Shown: positions 1 to 4,117, counted from the first letter of the stretch. The stretch is 6,737 bases of DNA from Microcaldota archaeon (GCA_023248455.1 JAHFEN010000035.1:1-6737), one strand, 5' to 3'. Notes: generated by a model not told the origin, from the sequence alone. Translations and numbers: made by a program.

Positions 1-133
1 GCGCGGCAATCTGGTACTGGTTGAATGCAACCACGAGCACCAGCGCTGCAAGCATGATGGTCAGCAGGCTCTTGTACTCGAAGAGCCCGCCCTGGCTTCC
101 CTTCACCGCTTCCTCATTTTTCTTCTCTCCCAT
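1..133 (-). CDS. N-terminal part of an unidentified membrane protein (runs off the window)
   Basis: Reading the minus strand from an ATG at 133, 44 codons stay open to the window edge. The product begins with a charged, lysine- and glutamate-rich cytoplasmic stretch of about 20 residues (MGEKKNEEAV...), then a hydrophobic helix at about residues 21-37 (SLLTIMLAALVLVVAF), then NQYQIAA. This is the N-terminus of a protein anchored by at least one membrane segment; the functional domain lies outside the window. The start is supported by a strong Shine-Dalgarno site, GAGGTG at 144-139, five bases before the ATG. The gene is divergent from the BlaI-like repressor gene at 262, and the inverted repeats at 174-196 lie upstream of both, so it is a candidate target of that repressor (inference). 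The family cannot be named from this fragment. I am fairly sure that it is a real gene. Confidence 0.72.
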   Translation of the reverse strand, partial: MGEKKNEEAVKGSQGGLFEYKSLLTIMLAALVLVVAFNQYQIAA

Positions 134-173
134 CACAACACCTCGTTTTTTATTGTTTAGTTCTTTCGCTTGC

Positions 174-196
174 TGTAAGTTTTACAACACTTGTAA
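174..196. promoter_or_regulatory. Overlapping TACA/TGTA inverted repeats, candidate operator for the BlaI-like repressor
   Basis: TTACAA-CAC-TTGTAA at 182-196 is a perfect 6-bp inverted repeat with a 3-bp spacer. It overlaps a second one, TGTAA-GTT-TTACA, at 174-186. Further TGTAA half-sites lie at 228-232 and 246-250. BlaI, MecI and CopY repressors are known to bind dyads built from TACA and TGTA half-sites, and a member of that family starts at 262. The classical spacing is TACA-N2-TGTA, whereas here it is N5, so the assignment is an inference. The site is in the divergent intergenic region and could control both the repressor gene and the membrane-protein gene that starts at 133. Confidence 0.5.
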
Positions 197-216
197 TGCT
201 TTATGCACCTATAGTA

Positions 217-224
217 TTTTAAAT
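217..224 (+). promoter_or_regulatory. Probable TATA box of the BlaI-like repressor gene
   Basis: TTTTAAAT lies about 41 bases before the ATG at 262. Archaeal transcription normally starts about 25 bases downstream of the TATA centre. That would put the start near 246 and leave a leader of about 15 bases that just includes the AAAGGT ribosome-binding site (249-254). TGTAA half-sites at 228 and 246 fall between this box and the gene, where a bound repressor would block initiation. Confidence 0.4.
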
Positions 225-261
225 CTATGTAAGCCTAACACAGAATGTAAAGGTTATTAGC

Positions 262-615
262 ATGGTATCAAAAGGAATCCTTGAACAACTGAGCCCGCTT
301 GAGGCAGAGGTTTTCAAGGCAATGACTCCCGGCAATAAATTCAGGGTTAGGGCGGTACACTCTGCGGTTGCGAAAAAACAGAAGGTCCTTCTTACCAGCG
401 TGGCAGTGATGCTTGACAGGCTGCATGAAAAGGGCTTGGTCGGGAGGGATACGGAAACATGCCGCGGCGGCACCAGATACATATACTTCCTAAAGAAGGC
501 CCATGGGCAGATCGAGGAGGACTACATAAAGCAGCAGGTAGATCGCATGATAAGCAAGTTTGGCGACAGCGCCGTTTCATACTTCCACAAGAGGTTCGCA
601 GAAGGCAAGAAGTGA
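262..615 (+). CDS. BlaI/MecI/CopY-family winged-helix transcriptional repressor
   Basis: A 117-residue DNA-binding protein. Residues 11-80 read as the family's winged helix: LSPLEAEVFKAM at the N-terminus, a recognition helix around LTSVAVMLDRLHEKGLV (44-60), and a wing around CRGGTRYIYF (67-76). Residues 82-113 form a helical C-terminal dimerisation tail (DRMISKFGDSAVSYF). The length is typical for BlaI/MecI. In staphylococci these repressors are inactivated by cleavage at Asn101-Phe102; here Phe100 lies at a similar position, but an alignment would be needed to equate them. The start at 262 has AAAGGT (249-254) seven bases upstream. A membrane metallopeptidase follows 83 bases downstream on the same strand, the pairing expected for a BlaI-BlaR-like switch. 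The family is clear; target and signal are inferred. Nothing suggests beta-lactam resistance. Confidence 0.9.
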   Translation: MVSKGILEQLSPLEAEVFKAMTPGNKFRVRAVHSAVAKKQKVLLTSVAVMLDRLHEKGLVGRDTETCRGGTRYIYFLKKAHGQIEEDYIKQQVDRMISKFGDSAVSYFHKRFAEGKK

Positions 616-639
616 CCTGAAACCAGTTCCTGGATTAGG

Positions 640-646
640 TATATAA
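640..646 (+). promoter_or_regulatory. TATA box of the membrane metallopeptidase gene
   Basis: TATATAA lies in the 83-base gap between the repressor and the peptidase. Its spacing predicts a transcription start near 668-670 and a leader of about 30 bases before the ATG at 699. The peptidase can therefore be expressed separately from the repressor. A short CCAG-TTC-CTGG dyad sits just upstream at 623-633. No TACA/TGTA dyad like that at 174-196 is visible in this gap. Confidence 0.6.
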
Positions 647-698
647 GCAGTTTCATCCGCAAGGGCTGTGTGGGGGAAATCCCTGCTGATGTGGATAC

Positions 699-1418
699 AT
701 GGAAGAGCTAAACTGCGTGATAGGGCCGTGCCTTGCGGCGTTCGAGCAAAACCCGCTAGGCGTTGCCACGATGGCCGTTTTCGGAAGCATAGCCCTGCTC
801 TCGCTTTACAAGATGGCTGCAAAGCACAGCATGCGCTCAAGGATAAGATGGTCCTATCCGCTAGTGTTCTCGCTCCTGTTCATTGTGACTTATTTCTCGT
901 TTTCGATGGTGTGCCATGCCAGCACGTCATTGTGCAGCGACCACGCAATCCTGTATAGCATCCCGTCCGCAATAATCGGCGCGCTCCTGTTCGGCTACAT
1001 AATACTGCCCAGGATTTATCTTGCGTGGAGCAAAGGCAGGCTGTCAGAAGTCCTTTCGAAATACTTGCCAGAGAGTGTGCCCGTCTACGTGGCGGACAGT
1101 GGCAAGCCGTATGCATTTTCATACGGGGGCTTCAAGAGATGGATAGTGGTTTCGCAGGGCATGATAGATGTGCTCTCGAAAAAAGAGCTCCATGCAGTGC
1201 TTCTGCACGAGTACGGCCACCTGACTGTCAATTCCTCCCTTTACAAGGCCAGCCGCGTCATCTATTCGAAAATACCTGTCCTGCACGCGTTCCTTGACGG
1301 GCGAAAACTTGACGATGAGGAGGAAATACGCGCCGATGCGTTTGCCGCAAGGGCGCAGGGCACTGCAAAATATCTCGATTCCGCAAAAAGAAAACTCGAA
1401 AACTACTTCGGATGCTGA
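699..1418 (+). CDS. Membrane zinc metallopeptidase, M48/M56 (BlaR-like) type
   Basis: A 239-residue integral membrane gluzincin. Three hydrophobic segments are visible at about residues 22-40, 52-71 and 86-109. A soluble peptidase domain follows: the AFSYGG and IVVSQGMIDVLS lead-in (139-160), the zinc motif HEYGH at 170-174, and EIRAD at 209-213, whose glutamate would be the third zinc ligand (ExxAD, as in M48). The lead-in and zinc motif resemble both M48 and BlaR1-type M56 enzymes. There is no C-terminal penicillin-binding sensor domain; the protein ends about 26 residues after EIRAD. The ATG at 699 is the first possible start after an in-frame stop at 687-689, and its ribosome-binding site is weak. 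Following a BlaI-like repressor, it most likely cleaves that repressor, directly or indirectly, in response to a membrane or envelope signal (inference). Confidence 0.87.
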   Translation: MEELNCVIGPCLAAFEQNPLGVATMAVFGSIALLSLYKMAAKHSMRSRIRWSYPLVFSLLFIVTYFSFSMVCHASTSLCSDHAILYSIPSAIIGALLFGYIILPRIYLAWSKGRLSEVLSKYLPESVPVYVADSGKPYAFSYGGFKRWIVVSQGMIDVLSKKELHAVLLHEYGHLTVNSSLYKASRVIYSKIPVLHAFLDGRKLDDEEEIRADAFAARAQGTAKYLDSAKRKLENYFGC

Positions 1419-1427
1419 ATTGGTCGG

Positions 1428-1443
1428 ACAGGTCATTTCCGCG
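1428..1443 (+). repeat. Copy 1 of a 16-bp exact direct repeat, overlapping a 12-bp palindrome
   Basis: ACAGGTCATTTCCGCG occurs here, ten bases after the peptidase stop codon, and again at 2013-2028. At this copy it runs into a perfect palindrome, TTTCCGCGGAAA (1436-1447). The 10-mer CATTTCCGCG also occurs on the minus strand at 1850-1841. The copy marks the left edge of the repeat-rich island. Confidence 0.65.
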
Positions 1444-1459
1444 GAAACAGTGCGTGTGA

Positions 1460-1882
1460 CTAGAGTTTCTTACCTCGGATCAGTCTAAAATAAATAATAA
1501 CAGCACCAATACAAAGTGCAGAAACAAACAGGAGCAGAAGAAGAGGGAGCTTGTCGCTTTTTTCCCGTTCTGCTTCAATATGCGTTGGGAAGACATTCAA
1601 AGTGCGATTGAATGTTTGCGTACCTATGTATATGTATTGAGAATTGGTTCTACCAATACTGGAGTCGGCTTGGACGGTTACCCTGTAAATATGAATGTTG
1701 TCGAATTCATAAGAATCCCCTTTTAATGGCTCACTAGACAGGAACGGAACACCTTTCCATTCACCGCCCCTAGCGGCAGGGTAATTGTTAAGGAGTGCCT
1801 GTGCAATGTCCTCCTGATCGCGGTTTCCGCGGCGAGTGTGCGCGGAAATGAACCCGTTTCTTTTGAAGAAATAGAAAAGCAA
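1460..1882 (-). CDS. Unidentified membrane-anchored protein, doubtful and possibly 5'-truncated
   Basis: The open frame gives up to 140 residues from a TTG at 1882. The C-terminal end carries a clear membrane helix (about residues 112-132) and a basic tail, FRLIRGKKL. The middle (about 30-105) is polar with several tyrosines (IHIYRVTVQ, QYIYIGTQTF), like an extracellular beta-rich domain. The N-terminus reads LLFYFFKRNG, which looks like the end of another membrane helix with its beginning missing. There is no convincing ribosome-binding site or ATG, and the frame is closed upstream by a TAG (1894-1892) that lies inside a palindrome of the island's repeat. A GC-rich hairpin (1824-1848) also falls within the frame. 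The simplest reading is the 3' remnant of a membrane-protein gene cut off when the repeat arrived. I do not recognise the family. A short intact gene with a TTG start remains possible. Confidence 0.45.
   Translation of the reverse strand: MLFYFFKRNGFISAHTRRGNRDQEDIAQALLNNYPAARGGEWKGVPFLSSEPLKGDSYEFDNIHIYRVTVQADSSIGRTNSQYIYIGTQTFNRTLNVFPTHIEAEREKSDKLPLLLLLFVSALCIGAVIIYFRLIRGKKL
1824..1848. repeat. GC-rich inverted repeat, 8-bp stem
   Basis: TTTCCGCG at 1824-1831 and CGCGGAAA at 1841-1848 are exact inverted copies with a 9-base loop. The right arm continues into CGCGGAAATG, a minus-strand copy of the CATTTCCGCG core shared with the repeats at 1428 and 2013. It lies within the doubtful reading frame at 1460-1882. 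Confidence 0.55.
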
Positions 1883-1971
1883 GGCAATTGCCTAATGAAA
1901 ACAAGCCGACTTTGGCAATTGCCTGGGCTATGCGAGCTGCTCAGGCTAATCAATAAGCATCAGACCGTCCG
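1882..1971 (+). repeat. Repeat R, copy 1 of the 758-bp-spaced direct repeat
   Basis: This 90-bp stretch aligns without gaps to 2640-2729 at a constant offset of 758, with 59 of 90 positions identical by hand count. Identity falls in blocks: the palindromes at 1883-1892 and 1914-1923 (both GGCAATTGCC), GCTCAGG at 1939-1945, and GCATCAGACCGTCCG at 1957-1971. Within the last 33 bases all five differences are transitions. The two palindromes are 31 bp apart in both copies. This is the left copy flanking the DUF1059 gene. No coding function is apparent on either strand. Confidence 0.75.
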
Positions 1972-2000
1972 CTTGGCTCTGATTCGTCAGCCTGAGCGGC
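1936..2000 (+). other. Nested hairpin formed by the 3' part of repeat R copy 1
   Basis: The outer stem GCTGCTCAGGCT (1936-1947) pairs with AGCCTGAGCGGC (1989-2000) over 12 bp with one G-T wobble. An inner stem ATCAGA (1959-1964) pairs with TCTGAT (1978-1983). Copy 3 of the repeat (2510-2554) can form the same arrangement. It could be a structured RNA or a folded single-stranded DNA site such as a recombination or transposition end. The strand is not determined. Confidence 0.45.
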
Positions 2001-2012
2001 AGAAAAAGACAC

Positions 2013-2028
2013 ACAGGTCATTTCCGCG
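2013..2028 (+). repeat. Copy 2 of the 16-bp exact direct repeat
   Basis: ACAGGTCATTTCCGCG is identical to 1428-1443, 585 bp away. Flanking bases differ, except that AGTGC follows shortly after both copies. The 275-base stretch 1883-2157 holds no believable gene; it contains repeat R copy 1, this repeat and the hairpins described nearby. Confidence 0.65.
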
Positions 2029-2056
2029 AGGCATGAAAGTGCTATGGTTTTCTCTG

Positions 2057-2112
2057 CTAATCCCAGAAAATCTGCGTGGCACAAATTGCATTTACTAGGA
2101 AATGCGGATTAG
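2057..2112. other. Possible three-way junction (structured RNA or DNA)
   Basis: CTAATCC (2057-2063) pairs with GGATTAG (2106-2112). Directly inside on the left is a small hairpin, CAGA-AAA-TCTG (2064-2074). Directly inside on the right is GCATTT-ACTAGG-AAATGC (2088-2105). The helices abut without gaps on both sides of the outer stem, which is unusual by chance, but the folding was done by eye and a competing stem exists (TTAGAGA 2109-2115 with TCTCTAA 2132-2138). Confidence 0.3.
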
Positions 2113-2157
2113 AGACAAGAGTTATTTTCCATCTCTAAACCATAAATGCATTAGTTA

Positions 2158-2394
2158 TTAGTCGTCTGGTGTTGCATCAAATTCTTTTCGCATGTCATCC
2201 ATACACTTTTTCATGGCTTTTGGATCTTTCATTAGTTCCATCATTTTATTCATTTTTTTTATGTGCTCCTGATCATCCTTTTGATACATCTCCATACCAT
2301 GCTTTTTACTCAATTTTGCCATCTCCTCAAATGTATTGGCATGGAATTCTTTATTGCAAGTTCCACTGAGTTGTTTACAAGTCATAGTTTTCAT
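2158..2394 (-). CDS. DUF1059-type predicted small metal-binding protein
   Basis: A 78-residue protein beginning MKTMTCKQLSGTCNKEFHA. Cys6, Cys13, His18 and a helical TFEEMAKLSKKHGMEM segment match the DUF1059 pattern of small, putatively metal-binding proteins found in archaea and bacteria; the biochemical role is unknown. Most members are about 55-60 residues. Here a methionine- and lysine-rich helical tail (about 49-78, MKDPKAMKKCMDDMRKEF) is added, with an extra Cys64. The start is well supported: AGGTGA (2406-2401) lies six bases before the ATG and a TATA box at 2434-2427 precedes it. The gene is visibly more AT-rich than the large genes around it and sits between copies of repeat R, which suggests horizontal acquisition or carriage on a mobile cassette. 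Family assignment is good; function is open. Confidence 0.85.
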   Translation of the reverse strand: MKTMTCKQLSGTCNKEFHANTFEEMAKLSKKHGMEMYQKDDQEHIKKMNKMMELMKDPKAMKKCMDDMRKEFDATPDD

Positions 2395-2426
2395 ATTTTA
2401 TCACCTAAGTAAATGTATTTTAAGCC

Positions 2427-2434
2427 TATATAAA
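2427..2434 (-). promoter_or_regulatory. TATA box of the DUF1059 gene
   Basis: On the minus strand TTTATATA lies about 33-40 bases before the ATG at 2394. It predicts transcription starting near 2404, so the leader would be about 10 bases and would just include the AGGTGA site. This gives the island gene its own promoter, independent of its neighbours. Confidence 0.6.
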
Positions 2435-2509
2435 TCTTACTTGAAAACCTAAAATTGGTGACGTTTACTTTATTGCTCACTTTTAGAAGGTCTATTTATA
2501 GCTTGCCGA

Positions 2510-2554
2510 GCTGATTGACGAATCGGCATTAGACTGACCATCTGATGCAATAGC
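2510..2554 (+). repeat. Repeat R, copy 3 (partial), with a conserved nested hairpin
   Basis: Positions 2513-2542 match copy 2 (2702-2731) at 23 of 30 bases without gaps. The inner stem GCATTAGA (2526-2533) pairs with TCTGATGC (2541-2548), with one T-G pair where copy 1 has C-G. The outer stem GCTGATTG (2510-2517) pairs with CAATAGC (2548-2554) if one G is bulged, sharing C2548 as an alternative partner. The 5' half with the twin palindromes is missing. It lies upstream of the DUF1059 promoter. Confidence 0.5.
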
Positions 2555-2555
2555 A

Positions 2556-2625
2556 CGTCGAAGGCGATTATTTCCCTAGGTTTCCCTAGCATTCTTGTTG
2601 GGAAATGGGGTGTGAAAAATCGACG
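2556..2625. repeat. Nested inverted repeats with a 10-bp tandem repeat
   Basis: CGTCGA (2556-2561) and TCGACG (2620-2625) are exact inverted copies. Inside them ATTTCCC (2570-2576) can pair with GGGAAAT (2600-2606). TTTCCCTAGG and TTTCCCTAGC stand in tandem at 2571-2590. The 347-base stretch 2395-2741 holds no believable gene. It contains the DUF1059 promoter, repeat R copies 3 and 2, this structure and the hairpins at 2632 and 2687. Confidence 0.4.
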
Positions 2626-2661
2626 AAAAACAAGCAGTTAGGTGATTGCCTAACTGTTTTT
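2626..2661. terminator. Hairpin flanked by T5 tracts on both strands, candidate bidirectional terminator
   Basis: CAGTTAGG (2635-2642) and CCTAACTG (2649-2656) form a perfect 8-bp stem around TGATTG, extendable to 11 bp with one wobble pair. On the plus strand TTTTT follows at 2657-2661; on the minus strand TTTTT follows at 2630-2626. On the minus strand it lies about 85 bases beyond the stop of the DHH gene, a suitable place to end that transcript. Archaeal termination depends mainly on T-tracts, so the hairpin may matter more as part of repeat R copy 2, which it overlaps. Confidence 0.35.
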
Positions 2662-2729
2662 GCCCATGTTAGGCTATTGCCAAAGTTGAGCGTGTCGCTC
2701 AGGTTGACTAATAGGCATCAGACCGTCCG
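2640..2729 (+). repeat. Repeat R, copy 2, right-hand copy ending next to the DHH gene
   Basis: This is the partner of 1882-1971. GGTGATTGCC (2641-2650) and GGCTATTGCC (2672-2681) replace the two perfect palindromes but keep the 31-bp spacing. GCTCAGG (2697-2703) and GCATCAGACCGTCCG (2715-2729) are unchanged. A local hairpin TGAGCG-TGT-CGCTCA is at 2687-2701. The right arm needed for the inner stem of copies 1 and 3 (TCTGAT) is absent, so this copy looks cut off 12 bases before the DHH stop codon. Confidence 0.75.
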
Positions 2730-2741
2730 TCCCTCGTCACT

Positions 2742-4055
2742 CTAAACCCGTTTCGCGAACTCAAGCAGGAACTCATCCAGCCTGTCATTGGGTATGGTGG
2801 CGCCAGCGGCAATGTTGTGCCCACCTCCCACCCCTCCTATGGGCGCGCAGACTTCTGTCAATATTTTTCCCAAATTCAAGCCGTCATTCACGAGTTTTCT
2901 AGTCCCTCTTGTTGAAAGCTTGATCTTGCCAGATTCCTCAAGCGAAAGCGCTAGCACTGGTTTGTTCCTGGCTCCTGGGAAAAGCATTCCCGCCACCACA
3001 CCAATGATGGAGTCAGAAATCACGCCTCTTCCATCAATCAGCATGAATTTGCCCAAATCCTGCGAGTTTTTCATGGCAAACCCAATCCCCTCGCGCAAAT
3101 TCCTCCTGTGCTCTGCCAAAAGAACAAGCGCCTTCTCATAAGCGCCCAGCCGCGAGAGGCAGACATCCACCCCGAGCTCGGCCCTGCTGTTCCTTCCGCA
3201 CGCATTCAGGACTGTTGAAAACTCAGATGCATCGCGAAGCTCGGTTCCCTCCTGCCTGTTTAAGAGCGTGAAAACCTCCCCAGTGAGCCTGCCCGCAGCT
3301 TCTGGCGATATTTTCATGGAAAGCATCTCAGCAAGGGAGGACACCAGCTTCTTTTTCTCAGAGGCAGAAAGGTCATGATAAGTGCGCCACTTCTCGCCTT
3401 TTTTCAGCTCGATTCCAAGCTCTGACAGGAATTTCGCGCATGCTTCCTCATGCCCGGTCAGGCCCGGAAGGTATGGCTCGTCGGCGTAAAGGAGAAGCTG
3501 CGTCATGGGCCTTGAGTTCCTGCCGAATAGCCGCAAGTCAGTTGAAACTTCCACAGCATTCTGCCCCACTGCCTCCTCCAGCATCCTTTTGTTCAGGCTG
3601 CGAAGGGGGCATTGAATGTCCCCAACCGCGCCTACCACTCCCAAATCCGCTGAAACCCCGAAGACAAAATACGCGCAGCCCGCGGCGGAAAGCTCGCTTC
3701 CGCCGTCAAAGCCGAACAGGTGGGGGTTTGCCTGGAGGTGCGACTTTGCCATGGGCTGGTGGTGGTCGATTATTACCACGTCTCCCTTCAGCTCATCGAC
3801 AGAGGGTGAGCCGCTCCCCAAATCCACGAAGATTATTTCCTTTTCAGCCTGGAGCGAATCAACAAGCTCAGAATCAACCTTGCGAACTGCCTTCATCCGG
3901 TATTTTTTTCCGCTCCCCTCGAACCAGGACGCCACAATCGACCCGGAAGTTATCCCGTCGCAGTCGTAGTGGTGCATAATGAGCGGGTCACCCATGGCTC
4001 CTGCTGCAGCTTTCGCCTCACCGCACCTCTGCAAGAATGCCTTCGCGTCACCCAT
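2742..4055 (-). CDS. RecJ-like DHH/DHHA1 phosphoesterase (single-strand exonuclease type)
   Basis: A 437-residue protein of the archaeal RecJ-like DHH family, whose studied members degrade single-stranded DNA or RNA with Mn2+ or Mg2+ and in some archaea associate with the replicative helicase. The DHH-domain motifs are in order: DCDGIT (31-36, metal aspartates), FVDLG (Asp78), IIDHHQP (DHH at 97-99) and GAVGDIQ (Asp146). The C-terminal DHHA1 substrate-binding domain ends with GGVGGGHNIAAG, the GGGH being at 410-413. All expected metal-binding residues are present and the length is near normal for archaeal members, so the protein looks intact and active. The ATG at 4055 begins just before the HHYDCDGIT strand. 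It is divergent from the metallopeptidase gene at 4118 and convergent with the 699-1418 gene across the island. It could be the GINS-associated nuclease or another DHH paralogue; the window does not decide. Confidence 0.88.
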   Translation of the reverse strand: MGDAKAFLQRCGEAKAAAGAMGDPLIMHHYDCDGITSGSIVASWFEGSGKKYRMKAVRKVDSELVDSLQAEKEIIFVDLGSGSPSVDELKGDVVIIDHHQPMAKSHLQANPHLFGFDGGSELSAAGCAYFVFGVSADLGVVGAVGDIQCPLRSLNKRMLEEAVGQNAVEVSTDLRLFGRNSRPMTQLLLYADEPYLPGLTGHEEACAKFLSELGIELKKGEKWRTYHDLSASEKKKLVSSLAEMLSMKISPEAAGRLTGEVFTLLNRQEGTELRDASEFSTVLNACGRNSRAELGVDVCLSRLGAYEKALVLLAEHRRNLREGIGFAMKNSQDLGKFMLIDGRGVISDSIIGVVAGMLFPGARNKPVLALSLEESGKIKLSTRGTRKLVNDGLNLGKILTEVCAPIGGVGGGHNIAAGATIPNDRLDEFLLEFAKRV

Positions 4056-4080
4056 GCAAACAACGACTCATTTTGGCAAA

Positions 4081-4095
4081 ATACATGTATAAAAG
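4081..4095 (+). promoter_or_regulatory. TATA box of the 4118 operon overlapping a palindrome in a divergent promoter
   Basis: TATAAAAG at 4088-4095 predicts a start site around 4115-4118, so the mRNA for the gene at 4118 is probably leaderless or nearly so; no Shine-Dalgarno site is visible there. The box overlaps ATACATGTAT (4081-4090), a perfect 10-bp palindrome. Read from the minus strand, the same place gives TGTATTTTG, a plausible weak TATA element for the DHH gene at 4055. Both promoters would compete for, or be controlled through, these few bases. Confidence 0.55.
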
Positions 4096-4117
4096 GCAGC
4101 CTGCGCAAAAATGATGC

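Noticed and set aside
262..1418. Reading the BlaI-like/peptidase pair as a beta-lactam resistance regulator
   Set aside because: There is no penicillin-binding sensor domain and no beta-lactamase, and the host appears archaeal; only the regulatory architecture is shared.
1838..2098. An 86-codon plus-strand open frame in the island
   Set aside because: It reads through repeat R, the 16-bp repeat and the hairpins; the start is GTG without a ribosome-binding site and the product resembles no family I know.
2169..2369. A plus-strand open frame opposite the DUF1059 gene
   Set aside because: It is the Phe/Ser/Tyr-rich shadow of a Lys/Met-rich gene, and the minus strand has a TATA box, a ribosome-binding site and family motifs.
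1419..2741. tRNA, CRISPR array or transposase gene in the island
   Set aside because: No cloverleaf or TPsiC-like sequence, no regularly spaced short repeats with unique spacers, and no transposase or integrase motif in any frame.
3440..3979. Plus-strand open frames of 179 and 117 codons opposite the DHH gene
   Set aside because: Their composition is low-complexity (Pro, Arg, Ser) and the minus strand carries all DHH and DHHA1 motifs.
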